Of a stretch of 37,048 nucleotides of DNA, positions 25,002 to 34,536 are shown piece by piece. Position numbers and translations under genes: made by a program. Below the pieces are notes generated by a model. That model saw nothing but the letters and a program-made list of their open reading frames with translations, was not told the origin of the DNA and searched no databases. Source of the DNA: Flavobacterium sp. UMI-01. GTDB lineage: Bacteria > Bacteroidota > Bacteroidia > Flavobacteriales > Flavobacteriaceae. The DNA is taken from assembly GCF_019656315.1 (NCBI RefSeq), contig NZ_BPLU01000004.1, positions 1 through 37,048 of the forward strand, read 5' to 3'. Position 1 is the first letter of the stretch. Each line of letters begins with the position of its first letter.

Positions 25002-27330
25002 TTAAAATTTGTATTTTAACGATGTCATCACTTGACGTGGGGCTATTGGATTAACACTGTAGTTTTCGTGAACGGTATAGTTAAGCTCATTTGTGATATT
25101 TGAAAGTTTGCATAAAATCGAAAACTTTTTCCATTCATAGCCCACTGAAACATCTGCTGTAGTATAGCCTTCTAATGGAATATCTCGGTCTTCAATTGTA
25201 ACAGTATAGGTTTTTGGTGAAGTGGAAGGGGTGACTTCTGTCCATACATACCTGTCATTCCAGCCACCCGTACGATCACCAATGTAGTACGCCATGGCAC
25301 CAAAACTCAATCCTTTTAACGCTCCCGTAGGAACTTTATAAAAGAAACTCAAATTAGCGGTATTTTTTGGGGTTCTTGCTAAAATATCCCCCACAACTAA
25401 ACTATTTGCAGCGCCAGAGGATTTAGAAATTTTAGTTTCATTAAAGCTATATCCTGCAATAATATCAAGCCCTTCAATTGGTGACGCTGTAATGTCTATT
25501 TCAATTCCTTTTCCTTTTGTGCCTCCCACTAATTCTTTCAAATTGGTGTTTACGTTTGGAGTAACACCATCCGCCAAAAAGAGTACTGTTTGGGCTAAAT
25601 TATTGTTTGATATTTGATATAAAGTCACATTCGTACTCAAAATTCCATGCCAAAAATCTTTTTTGACACCTACTTCATATTGATCAATAATTGAAGGATC
25701 CAAAGGTTTGAAATCTACTGTTGTTCCCGTATTAGGTGTAAATGAGTTGGAGTAACTGGCAAAGAAAGTTGTTTCTTTGTTGGGTTGAATTACCAATCCT
25801 GCTTTAGGCGAATAAGCTCTGTTTAATACTTTTTCTCCAGTAACCGGATTAGCATTTTCAAATGTAGTTGTTATGGTATTTACATTGTTGATTTTTTGTA
25901 TTTCTTCTTGTTTGTTTGTTGTCTCAGCTTCTTGCCATGACCAACGGATGCCAGCTAAAACTTTAATATAATTGTTTAAAGAGATTAAATCTTGTGCAAA
26001 AGCCCCAAAACGGTGGGTATTAGCAGTTGTCAATTTTGTAATACGACTGCTAATAAGGAACAGTGGTACTTTGTGTAGCATAATCATAATTGAATAAATT
26101 GATAGCTGTGGTTTCTTGTGTTACTAATGTTCCTGGCGATGCAGGATTGAAAAATCCAAATGTATAACTAGGAGCTAGTGATAATTCGTAATCTGTTCCT
26201 GTAAATAGTTGGTGCTTGATTTTTCCTGTATAAAATGTTCCTTGAATACTTAATTGATCACCAAAAATTTTTTCGGCAGCATCTGCTTGCGTTAAGCCTC
26301 GTTTCCAATCTCCCGGATTAGGATATGTATGTAAGTTTGACATTTGAGCCGTTGATTGCTGCACTCTACGATAGGATTGAAAGGAAGTGTTGAAGTTTAA
26401 TTTCCAATTTTTATTAAAATCATGATTTACCATAACGGATGCACTGGCTGATTTGGTATTACCTGTGGACCATAACGCCCCATAAAATTGATTCCTTGGT
26501 AAATCCAAGATGGTTTTCCCAATGATACCTGTTCCAAAATCTGGAGTCCAATCAGCATCTAGGTAATCTCCTTGCAGTGTAATTTGAGTTTTGCTAGAAA
26601 TTAAAAATAAGAAAGAGGGATTCACATAGAAGCGTTCGTTTTTTACGTAATCTCTAAAGCTCTCGGAGTTTTCGTAAGAAGCATTGAATCGATAAGCAAT
26701 AGATTTATTCAAAGGCCCATAAAAATCAATAGAGGGTTTGTAATAGGCAAAACTACCTGCTTGCATGGCTATTTCGCCACCTTTGATGAACTTTGGTGTT
26801 TTTGTAACCAAATTTAATATTCCTCCTGGAGCAACATTACCATACAATAAAGCGGAACCCCCTTTTAAAAACTCTACTTTTTCTAAACCTGAGATTTCTG
26901 GAATTGAGCCTCCATTATATCTAAAACCATTTTTGAACATATTATTGGAAGTCATGTCATATCCTCTTGACCAAAAAGATTCCTGAGCGCCTCCACGTGC
27001 TGAACCTACATAAACACCATTGGCATTTTTTAAAACATCACTTAAACGTATGGATTGTTGTTGCTCTATAATTTCAGCACCAATCACCTGAATACTTTGA
27101 GGTGTGTCCATTGGTTTTAAACCTGAACGTAACGCTGAAACAGGTTTGGGTTGTTTGTTTCCTGTAATAGTGACCTCACGCAAAATTTCACCTTTTTTAT
27201 TTTTAATCGTATCATAATCTTTATAAAATTCATGAACTAGGGGACTTTTTTTGGTATTCAGAGCCACTTCCTGGGCTTGTACATGAAGGCTTAATAGTGT
27301 ACCGATGATTAATAATGTTTTTGTTTTCAT
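25002..27330 (-). pseudogene. TonB-dependent siderophore receptor, split by a single-base frameshift
   Basis: Two frames together encode one receptor of about 770 residues. The 5' part (27330 to 26050) has a signal peptide (MKTKTLLIIGTLLSLHVQAQ) and a plug domain with siderophore-receptor motifs PMDTPQSIQVIGAEII, FWSRGYDMTSNNMFKNGF and EKVEFLKGGSALLYG...PGGILNLVTKTP. The early barrel strands follow. It stops at TAG 26050-26052 after ATQSTTVPY. The 3' part continues in another frame from about 26055 as ISSRITKLTTANTHRFGAFA and runs to 25002, ending in the usual terminal SLKYKF. Removing one A of the AA at 26055-26056 (one T on the coding strand) restores a continuous receptor (…TTVP-ISSRIT…). 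The rest of the gene shows no decay. So it is either a recent mutation, a phase-variable site or a sequencing error. Intact, it would import ferric siderophore across the outer membrane with TonB energy. Confidence 0.88.
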
Positions 27331-27364
27331 TTATCTTTATTTAGATTGATTTAAAATAACGATG

Positions 27365-27372
27365 CAAAAATA
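27365..27372 (-). promoter_or_regulatory. Candidate -7 promoter element of the siderophore receptor
   Basis: The minus strand reads TATTTTTG, matching TAnnTTTG, 34 nt before the ATG at 27330. Confidence 0.42.
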
Positions 27373-27395
27373 AAAATAAAAACATAAGTTTTAAG

Positions 27396-27418
27396 TTTTT
27401 ATTTAGAATAAATAAAAA
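27396..27418 (-). promoter_or_regulatory. Candidate iron-responsive operator upstream of the siderophore receptor
   Basis: A perfect 9-bp inverted repeat, TTTTTATTT (27396-27404) and AAATAAAAA (27410-27418), surrounds AGAAT. It lies 23 nt upstream of the -7 box, where it would overlap the -33 region, and so suits a repressor such as Fur. The AT-rich context weakens the case; binding by Fur is inference. Confidence 0.3.
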
Positions 27419-27647
27419 TAAATTTAAATATTTTGTTAAACTATTGGTTTGTAATTTTTTATCTCAAATAAAAAATGAAGATTAGTTAAGTTGTGGATAC
27501 TACATCAGGGAAAATTAAAGGGAAAAACTTGATGTTTTCGTTTTTTTAGTACTACAAAAATGAATAAAATGGAATAAGCTTTCCCTTTAACAATATTTAA
27601 CAGTGACAAGTTTGAACGCTTGATGAAGTTTGTTTAAATTCGCCGAC

Positions 27648-28076
27648 ATGAAAAAGAACTTAAAATTTAGGATTTTTCTATTTTTTGGTATCCTTCTGTG
27701 TTGTGGTTACCACCCTTTATTTGCTTCTAATACCAGTAGCAATGAGCATTCTTTTTCTGTACTTATTATTCATGCCAAAAGTAATACTTGTTTCGAAAAA
27801 TCAATTGAAGGAACTTATGCAACCTGTCACTTAGCGCAACCTTTTCAAAATTCATATTCTTTTAAACTGCGAGCTACAGATAATGAGGTAGAGGAAGATG
27901 AACAACTTTCATCGAGAAAAGAACTCATTACGAAAAAAGATTTTAGTTCGTATTATCAAACAATTACCAGCAGTACAGGCTCATGTACTATCAAGAAAAA
28001 AGCAGTTTATAAAACCGTTTTTAACGACCTTATCTCTTATAAAAGGTATGTTTTTTTTCAAGTATTCCGAATTTGA
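27648..28076 (+). CDS. Unknown small secreted protein preceding the efflux genes
   Basis: A 142-residue protein starting at ATG 27648: MKKNLKFRIFLFFGILLCCG, a signal peptide ending near LFAS. The mature part has two clusters: HSFSVLIIHAKSNTCFEKSI with Cys, and an acidic patch NEVEEDEQLSSRKE. The C-terminus is basic and aromatic (YKTVFNDLISYKRYVFFQVF). I do not recognise a family. The open frame extends upstream to a TTG at 27630, but the ATG gives a standard signal peptide. It lies 156 bp before the efflux adaptor start, in the same direction, and could be its envelope partner or a stress sensor; this is speculation from position alone. Confidence 0.65.
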   Translation: MKKNLKFRIFLFFGILLCCGYHPLFASNTSSNEHSFSVLIIHAKSNTCFEKSIEGTYATCHLAQPFQNSYSFKLRATDNEVEEDEQLSSRKELITKKDFSSYYQTITSSTGSCTIKKKAVYKTVFNDLISYKRYVFFQVFRI

Positions 28077-28141
28077 TTTTTAATTCTTTTTCCCTAGGCA
28101 AATAGTATTTTGCCCAGCACTATTTTGCGTAAAGCCCAATT

Positions 28142-28163
28142 CTCCTATACAAATATTTAGGAG
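28142..28163 (+). other. Small hairpin in the leader of the efflux operon
   Basis: CTCCTA (28142-28147) pairs with TAGGAG (28158-28163) about 70 nt before the adaptor ATG. No T run follows, so it is not a standard terminator. It may be a leader structure, or chance. Confidence 0.25.
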
Positions 28164-28232
28164 TTGTTCCTATGTAGTGCTTTTTTTATAAAAAATTTTA
28201 CAAAAACGAATACTTTAATAAGCTATCTTATT

Positions 28233-29315
28233 ATGAAGAGAATTTCCATGCTCGTAAGCCTGTGTGCTTTGTTGGGACTAATTAGTTGCAATAACAAAAA
28301 AGAAGAAAAGAAAGAAGAAACCAAATTTTTAGTTACAAACCCCATTATAAAAGACACTGCGGTTACTAAAGAATATGTTTGTCAAATAAGTTCCATACGT
28401 CATATCGAATTGAGAGCTTTAGAAAAAGGATATTTACAACAAATTTATGTTGACGAAGGTCAGGCCGTGAAAAAAGGACAGTTGTTGTTCAAAATCATGC
28501 CTAATATCTATCAAGCGGAGTTAGCTAAATCAAAGGCCGAGGCCAATTTTGCCGAAATTGAATATCAGAACACCAAAAAACTTTCCGACGGAAATGTCGT
28601 TTCTAAAAACGAATTGGCTATGGCAAAAGCCAAATTGGATAAAGCCAAAGCTGAAATGTCATTGAATCAAGTGCATTTGAATTTTACCGAAATTAGAGCG
28701 CCCTTTGATGGTATTATCGACCGATTTCATGTGCGTTTAGGAAGTCTTGTAGACGAAGGAGATTTGCTAACGGAACTTTCAGATAACAGTTCGATGTGGG
28801 TATATTATAACGTACCTGAAGCAGAGTATCTTGATTATGCAACTAAGGGGCAAAAGGATAACAAGACTAAAGTCAGTTTATTAATGGCTAATAATGAATT
28901 GTTTGATTACCAAGGGGTAGTTGAGACTATTGAAGCCAATTTTAATAATGAAACGGGAAATATCCCATTTAGAGCCACTTTTCCTAATCCCAAACGATTA
29001 CTAAGACACGGTGAAACAGGTAATATCGAAATGAGATTGCCGTATAAAAATGCGATGATTATTCCTCAAAAAGCCACTTTTGAAGTACTTGAAAAGAAAT
29101 ATGTTTATGTCATCGACAAAAACAATAAGGTGAAATCAAGAGAAATTGAAATTGCAGCTGAATTGCCTCATCTTTTCATTGTGAAAGCAGGTTTGTCTTT
29201 GAAGGATAAAATCCTTTTAGAAGGCATTCGATTGGTCAAAGAGAATGAAAAAATTGACTTTAAATTAGAACAACCCACATCAGTTTTATCTCATTTAGAA
29301 CTCTACGCAGAATAA
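28233..29315 (+). CDS. RND efflux periplasmic adaptor subunit (AcrA/MexA-like lipoprotein)
   Basis: The 360-residue membrane fusion protein starts at ATG 28233 with a lipoprotein signal MKRISMLVSLCALLGLISCN; the lipobox Cys is in LISC. Next are the lipoyl/barrel-sandwich halves (HIELRALEKGYLQQIYVDEG...VKKGQLLFKI and TEIRAPFDGIIDRFHVRLGS). A helical hairpin lies between them (about 85-150, KSKAEANFAEIEYQNTKKLS). The beta-barrel and membrane-proximal domains follow. It bridges the AcrB-type pump and the outer-membrane channel encoded next. An upstream TTG extension (to 28164) exists but would bury the signal peptide, so it is rejected. The pump gene starts 25 bp after its stop. Confidence 0.94.
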   Translation: MKRISMLVSLCALLGLISCNNKKEEKKEETKFLVTNPIIKDTAVTKEYVCQISSIRHIELRALEKGYLQQIYVDEGQAVKKGQLLFKIMPNIYQAELAKSKAEANFAEIEYQNTKKLSDGNVVSKNELAMAKAKLDKAKAEMSLNQVHLNFTEIRAPFDGIIDRFHVRLGSLVDEGDLLTELSDNSSMWVYYNVPEAEYLDYATKGQKDNKTKVSLLMANNELFDYQGVVETIEANFNNETGNIPFRATFPNPKRLLRHGETGNIEMRLPYKNAMIIPQKATFEVLEKKYVYVIDKNNKVKSREIEIAAELPHLFIVKAGLSLKDKILLEGIRLVKENEKIDFKLEQPTSVLSHLELYAE

Positions 29316-29340
29316 TCGAATAACTTAAAAAGACAAAAAC

Positions 29341-32300
29341 ATGTTTAGTAAATTTATACAAAGACCTGTATTTGCAATAGTGATTTCGATTGTTATTGTA
29401 TTTATGGGAATCTTGTCCATTTTGAAATTGCCTACCTCGCAATTTCCAGATATTGCTCCTACAACCGTTAATATTTTTATTGCCTATCCCGGAGCAAGTG
29501 CGGATGTATTAGTAAAATCAACTTTGATTACACTAGAAAATGCTATCAATGGGGTTCAGGATATGCGTTATATGGCTACTGATGCCACTAGTGCCGGTGA
29601 AGCAACACTGCGAATTATTTTTGAACCAGGTACCGACCCTAATCAAGCGGTTATTAGAGTAAAAACCAGAGTGGATCAAGTGATGCCTTTGCTACCCGAA
29701 TTGGTGCAACGTGAAGGGGTCGTTATTACACCTATCCAGCCCAGTATGTTGATGTATGTCAATTTATATGCGAAGGATAAAAATATGGATGAAAAATTCC
29801 TTTACAATTATGCCAATGTAAAAATGCTTCCTGAAATTAATAGGATTAAAGGTGTCGCTCGTTCACAAATACTCGGTAGTAGAACGTATGCTATGCGTAT
29901 TTGGTTAAATCCCGACCGCATGCGAGCGTATAACGTTTCGACAGATGAAGTGATGAAAGCGCTGGGAGAGCAAAGTATTGTTGGTCGTCCCGGGCGTATA
30001 GGTCAAAGTTCTGGAATTCAAGCCCAATCATTGGAGTATGTTTTGACGTATAAAGGGAGGTTTAGCGAACCAGCGGAATACGATAATGTAATCATCAGAG
30101 CCAATGCAAATGGGGAAAGTATCCGTTTGAAAGATATTGGTAGAGCCGAGTTAGGAAGTGAGTTTTTTGATATTTATTCTAATCTTGACGGACATCCATC
30201 GGCATCTATTGTATTGAAACAAAATTACGGAAGTAATGCCAATGAAGTAATTGAGAAAGTAAAAGAAAAGCTGGAAGAAATGAAGGAAACTTTCCCTCCT
30301 GGCTTGGATTATAAAATCAGTTACGATGTATCTAAGTTTTTGGACGCATCGATGGAGCAAGTGATTGATACTCTTAGAGATGCTTTCATTCTTGTTGCTC
30401 TCGTAGTATTTATTTTCCTTGGCGATTGGCGTTCTACTTTGATTCCTATTTTGGCGGTACCTGTTTCTTTAATTGGGGCCTTTTTTGTTATTCAATTTTT
30501 TGGAATTACCATCAACTTAGTAACCCTGTTTGCCTTAGTATTGGCCATTGGTATTGTGGTAGATGACGCCATTGTCGTAGTCGAGGCCGTTCATGCCAAG
30601 TTTGAAGAGTTCCCTCATATAACACCTTATATGGCGGTTAAGAAAGTATTAGGTGAAATCAGTGGTGCTGTTATTGCGATTACGGCTGTAATGGTGTCAG
30701 TGTTTGTTCCTATTTCATTTATGACAGGACCAGTTGGAACTTTTTACCGTCAGTTTTCGATAACAATGGCCAGTTCTATTGTTATTTCGGCAGTTATTGC
30801 TTTGACATTAACGCCGGTTTTGTGTGCGATGTTGCTTAAAAATCATCACGGAAAAGAAACTAAAAAGAATCTACTGACTAAGAGTTTGGATAGCTTCAAC
30901 CGTGCTTTTGATAAAATGACAGGAAAGTATGTTAGATTGCTTACTTCAATCGTCAGTAGAAGGGTATTGACTTTTGCTATATTAATAGCTTTTTGTTTGG
31001 GAACTTTCTTTGTAAATAATAGCCTCCCTTCAGGCTTTATTCCTAGTGAAGACCAAGGAACAATTTATGCTATTATTCAAACCCCTCCTGGTTCTACATT
31101 AGAAACGACAAATCAGGTTTCCCAACGCCTTCAAAAAGTTTGTGAAGAAGTAGATGGAGTGGAATCGGTTTCTTCACTAGCCGGTTACGAAATCATGACT
31201 GAGGGTAGGGGATCTAATGCAGGTACTTGTTTGATTAACCTAAAACCATGGTCTGAAAGAGAACATAAAGTAACCGAAATCATGGAGGAATTAGAAGAAA
31301 AATCAAAAGATTTAGGAGCTAAAATCGAGTTTTTTGAACCGCCAGCCATTCCAGGTTTTGGTTCATCAGGTGGTTTTTCTATGCGTTTGTTAGACAAGAG
31401 CACTACTGTAGATTACAAAGATTTTGATAAAATCAACAAGCAATTCATGGAGAATTTGGGTAAGCGTAAAGAGTTAACAGGCTTATTTACTTTTTTTGCA
31501 GCCAATTATCCTCAATACGAATTAGAAGTTGATAATGAATTGGCCATGCAAAAAGGGGTTTCTATTGGTAAAGCCATGGAAAACCTAGACATCTTGATTG
31601 GTAGTACGTACGAGCAAGGATTTATTAAGTTTGAACGTTTCTTTAAGGTGTATGTGCAGTCTGACCCAAAATTTAGAAGATTGCCTTCGGATATATTGAA
31701 TTTGTATATCAAGAATGACCGTGATGAGATGGTGCCGTACTCCGCTTTTATGAAACTTAAAAAGACACAAGGACCTAATGAGATTACGCGTTACAATATG
31801 TACAATTCGGCTGCCATTCAAGGACTTCCAGCCAAAGGATATACTACAGCTGATGCAATTCAAGCTGTCAAAGAAGTTGCTGCTGAAACTCTGCCAAAAG
31901 GATATGATATCGCTTGGGAAGGGCTGTCTTTTGACGAAGCAAGTAGAGGAAATGAGTCCCTGTATATTTTTATGATTGTTTTGGCTTTCGTTTATTTTGT
32001 GTTATCAGCACAATATGAAAGTTTCATCATTCCTTTGGCAGTAGTGTTATCCTTACCTGTGGGTATTTTTGGTTCTTTTGTTTTACTTAAAATGATGGGA
32101 TTACAAAATGATATTTACGCTCAAATTGGTCTCATCATGCTGGTAGGATTACTGGGTAAAAATGCCGTACTGATAGTGGAATTTGCCGTACAGAAACACC
32201 ATGAAGGCATGTCTATTTTAAATGCTGCTATCGAAGGGGCCAAAGTACGTTTCCGACCTATCTTGATGACTTCATTTGCCTTTATTGCAGGATTGATTCC

Positions 32301-32544
32301 GTTGATGCTTGCTACTGGTGCAGGAGCCATAGGAAACAGAACTTTAGGTTCAGCTGCACTAGGAGGGATGTTATTTGGAACGGTTTTCGGAGTAATTATA
32401 GTTCCGGGCTTGTATTACTTTTTTGGTTCCTTAGCAGACGGTAGAAAATTAATTAAAGGCGAAGAGGATAGCTCTTTAACCGAAGGATTTGTGCATCATA
32501 TAGATGATTTTTCAACAACAGAAGAAAACGATGAAAATGAATAA
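29341..32544 (+). CDS. RND multidrug efflux pump, inner-membrane subunit (AcrB/HAE1 family)
   Basis: The 1067-residue length matches the family. It starts MFSKFIQRPVFAIVISIVIV (TM1), with two large periplasmic loops and twelve TM segments. The proton-relay residues are all there: D408 and D409 in GIVVDDAIVVVEA (TM4), and K940 in GLLGKNAVLIVEF (TM10). These align with D407, D408 and K940 of E. coli AcrB. Drug:proton antiport of hydrophobic compounds across the inner membrane, passing to the outer-membrane channel, is the established role of the family. The substrate range is not predictable. Its end overlaps the start of the outer-membrane lipoprotein gene, showing translational coupling. Confidence 0.97.
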   Translation: MFSKFIQRPVFAIVISIVIVFMGILSILKLPTSQFPDIAPTTVNIFIAYPGASADVLVKSTLITLENAINGVQDMRYMATDATSAGEATLRIIFEPGTDPNQAVIRVKTRVDQVMPLLPELVQREGVVITPIQPSMLMYVNLYAKDKNMDEKFLYNYANVKMLPEINRIKGVARSQILGSRTYAMRIWLNPDRMRAYNVSTDEVMKALGEQSIVGRPGRIGQSSGIQAQSLEYVLTYKGRFSEPAEYDNVIIRANANGESIRLKDIGRAELGSEFFDIYSNLDGHPSASIVLKQNYGSNANEVIEKVKEKLEEMKETFPPGLDYKISYDVSKFLDASMEQVIDTLRDAFILVALVVFIFLGDWRSTLIPILAVPVSLIGAFFVIQFFGITINLVTLFALVLAIGIVVDDAIVVVEAVHAKFEEFPHITPYMAVKKVLGEISGAVIAITAVMVSVFVPISFMTGPVGTFYRQFSITMASSIVISAVIALTLTPVLCAMLLKNHHGKETKKNLLTKSLDSFNRAFDKMTGKYVRLLTSIVSRRVLTFAILIAFCLGTFFVNNSLPSGFIPSEDQGTIYAIIQTPPGSTLETTNQVSQRLQKVCEEVDGVESVSSLAGYEIMTEGRGSNAGTCLINLKPWSEREHKVTEIMEELEEKSKDLGAKIEFFEPPAIPGFGSSGGFSMRLLDKSTTVDYKDFDKINKQFMENLGKRKELTGLFTFFAANYPQYELEVDNELAMQKGVSIGKAMENLDILIGSTYEQGFIKFERFFKVYVQSDPKFRRLPSDILNLYIKNDRDEMVPYSAFMKLKKTQGPNEITRYNMYNSAAIQGLPAKGYTTADAIQAVKEVAAETLPKGYDIAWEGLSFDEASRGNESLYIFMIVLAFVYFVLSAQYESFIIPLAVVLSLPVGIFGSFVLLKMMGLQNDIYAQIGLIMLVGLLGKNAVLIVEFAVQKHHEGMSILNAAIEGAKVRFRPILMTSFAFIAGLIPLMLATGAGAIGNRTLGSAALGGMLFGTVFGVIIVPGLYYFFGSLADGRKLIKGEEDSSLTEGFVHHIDDFSTTEENDENE

Positions 32545-33973
32545 ATTAAATAATATGAAATACGCAGGTTTAACTTGCGTATTGCTAAGTTTGGCAGGAT
32601 GTAAAATACCTTCTGTGGTACAAAAGACGGAAAACAAAACGGTTCCCGAACTTTATACGAATGCTACGAAGGATACTTTAAACAGTGCCAAAACGCAATG
32701 GAGAAGTTATTTTGCAGATCAATACTTGAACGAACTCGTAGATAGCGCTTTGAAAAACAATCAAGAGTTGAATATAACTTTACAAGAAATGGTGATTGCT
32801 CAAAGCGAAATTAGAGCGAGAAAAGGGGAGTACTTGCCTTTTGTTGGTGTAAATGCGGGTGCTGGAGTGGACAAAGTAGGCCGTTATACGAATATAGGAG
32901 CCAGTGAAGCCACCACCGAAATTATGCCTGGAAAGGAAACACCTGAACCTTTACAAGATTACAAGATTGGCGCTTTTGCTTCTTGGGAAGTTGACATTTG
33001 GGGGAAATTTCATAATGCTAAAAAAGCGGCAGTAAGTCGGTATTTAGCAAGTGTGGAAGGGCGAAATTTTGTGCAAACAAACTTAATAGCTGAAATTGCT
33101 AATTCGTATTATGAACTATTGGCGTTAGACAATCAATTGGATATTGTTAAACAAAATATCGAAATTCAAACGAATGCTTTGCAAGTGGTGAAAATTCAAA
33201 AAGAAGCCACCCGTGTAACCGAATTAGCGGTACGTCGTTTTGAAGCGCAGTTGCTCAATACCCGTAGTTTGCAATTTTCCATTCAGCAACAAATCACTGA
33301 AACTGAAAATAAGATCAACTTCTTAGTAGGTCGTTTTCCACAGCCAATTCGTAGAGATCATCTTTCTTTTGAGAATTTTACACCTCTCAAAGTTAATGCT
33401 GGTATTCCATCACAATTGCTTGATAACCGACCGGATATCAAAAAAGCAGAAATGGAATTAGTCGCATCAAATTTAGATATAAAAGTAGCCAAAGCTCGTT
33501 TTTATCCATCTTTAGGGATTAGTGCGGGTATCGGTTATCAGGCTTTTAATGCGAAGTATCTTCTTGATACCCCTGAATCTCTTATCTATTCTTTTGCGGG
33601 TGATCTTGTAGCGCCATTGATTAATAGAAACGCTATTAAGGCCTCTTACATTACTGCCAATGCGAAGCAAATTCAAGCGGTGTATAATTATGAAAGAACA
33701 TTAGTAAATGCTTATGTTGAAGTGGCTAATCAATTGGCTAAAATTAAAAACATGCAGCAAAGTTTTGAACTGAAAGTACAAGAAGTTCAAGCGTTGAATC
33801 AATCAGTAGGAATTTCAAACGAGTTATTTAAATCTGCCCGAGCGGATTATATGGAAGTTTTATTGACACAACGTGAGGCTTTAGAATCCAAGTTTGAGCT
33901 TATCGAAACAAAAAAACAACAAATGAATGCGTTTGTTGGTGTTTACAGAGCGCTGGGAGGTGGATGGAATTGA
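32531..33973 (+). CDS. Outer-membrane efflux lipoprotein (NodT/TolC-like)
   Basis: This trimeric channel subunit of about 480 residues has a lipoprotein signal (MKYAGLTCVLLSLAGCK, lipobox LAGC). The two outer-membrane efflux protein repeats are seen as a long helical domain with KNNQELNITLQEMVIAQSEI early and LLDNRPDIKKAEMELVASNL at the start of the second repeat. Start choice: ATG 32531 (MKMNKLNN...) overlaps the pump stop by 14 bp; ATG 32537 and ATG 32555 are also possible, the last giving the cleanest lipoprotein signal. A longer frame from 32504 is not needed. It completes the adaptor-pump-channel set. A terminator follows at 34009. Confidence 0.93.
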   Translation: MKMNKLNNMKYAGLTCVLLSLAGCKIPSVVQKTENKTVPELYTNATKDTLNSAKTQWRSYFADQYLNELVDSALKNNQELNITLQEMVIAQSEIRARKGEYLPFVGVNAGAGVDKVGRYTNIGASEATTEIMPGKETPEPLQDYKIGAFASWEVDIWGKFHNAKKAAVSRYLASVEGRNFVQTNLIAEIANSYYELLALDNQLDIVKQNIEIQTNALQVVKIQKEATRVTELAVRRFEAQLLNTRSLQFSIQQQITETENKINFLVGRFPQPIRRDHLSFENFTPLKVNAGIPSQLLDNRPDIKKAEMELVASNLDIKVAKARFYPSLGISAGIGYQAFNAKYLLDTPESLIYSFAGDLVAPLINRNAIKASYITANAKQIQAVYNYERTLVNAYVEVANQLAKIKNMQQSFELKVQEVQALNQSVGISNELFKSARADYMEVLLTQREALESKFELIETKKQQMNAFVGVYRALGGGWN

Positions 33974-34008
33974 GGGGCACCCAATTTTTGTACAAACCTT
34001 CTAAAAGT

Positions 34009-34043
34009 AAAAATCTCCAGTTTTTCAAAGCTGGAGATTTTTT
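34009..34043. terminator. Bidirectional intrinsic terminator after the efflux operon
   Basis: AAATCTCCAG (34011-34020) pairs with CTGGAGATTT (34031-34040), with a T run on plus and an A run on the other side. It separates the efflux operon from the convergent hsp20 gene. Confidence 0.85.
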
Positions 34044-34098
34044 AACTCTATAAAGAGGTTGTAGAGATTATTAACCCTTTTATTTGTAAACAAATTGA

Positions 34099-34536
34099 TT
34101 ATTGTATTTCGATTTGTTTAGCTGGTTTGGGTTTTGCTTCTTCCTTTTTAGGAATTACAATGGATAAAATACCATTTTCATATTGTGCTGTTATTTTATC
34201 ATCTTCAACTAACTCAGGAAGTGTAAAAGAACGTGTAAACGATTGGTAACTGAATTCATGTTTGGTGATTTTTTCATCTTCTTTGATTTCTTCATTAATT
34301 TTTTTCTCAGAAGAAATAGTTAATACATCATTATTAATCTCAATTTTGAATTCAGATTTTTCAAATCCTGGAGCGGCCACTTCAACATAGAAAGCATCAG
34401 CGTTTTCTCGGATGTTAACAGAGGGTAAAGTGGTGTTAGTGTTTGAAAAATGATTTCGGTTCCAGCCTTCAAGTTCATTGGTAAAGAATCTCTCAAAAAA
34501 ACTTGGAAATTGGTTTTGGTATCTAACTAGTGCCAT
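34099..34536 (-). CDS. Hsp20/alpha-crystallin small heat-shock protein
   Basis: The 145-residue length is normal for bacterial Hsp20. The alpha-crystallin domain spans about 45-135: NADAFYVEVAAPGFEKSEFK, then INNDVLTISSEKK, then the C-terminal signature YENGILSIVIPKK. The C-terminal tail (KPAKQIEIQ) includes an IxI motif for oligomer contacts. These proteins hold unfolding proteins in an ATP-independent way. It is a single gene with a long AT-rich upstream region. No standard heat-shock operator (CIRCE-like GCACTC/GAGTGC repeat) was seen. Confidence 0.95.
   Translation of the reverse strand: MALVRYQNQFPSFFERFFTNELEGWNRNHFSNTNTTLPSVNIRENADAFYVEVAAPGFEKSEFKIEINNDVLTISSEKKINEEIKEDEKITKHEFSYQSFTRSFTLPELVEDDKITAQYENGILSIVIPKKEEAKPKPAKQIEIQ

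Larger units (their letters stand above)
27331..27647. other. 317-bp divergent intergenic region between siderophore receptor and efflux cluster
   Basis: Very AT-rich. It holds a -7 box and a palindromic operator candidate for the receptor (27365-27418). On the efflux side no perfect TAnnTTTG was found. No ORF or structured RNA is evident. Confidence 0.55.

Noticed and set aside
25002..26087. Separate 361-residue protein starting MIMLHKVPLFL
   Set aside because: Its first residues are out-of-frame readings of the upstream receptor; it is the 3' part of the frameshifted siderophore receptor, not its own gene.
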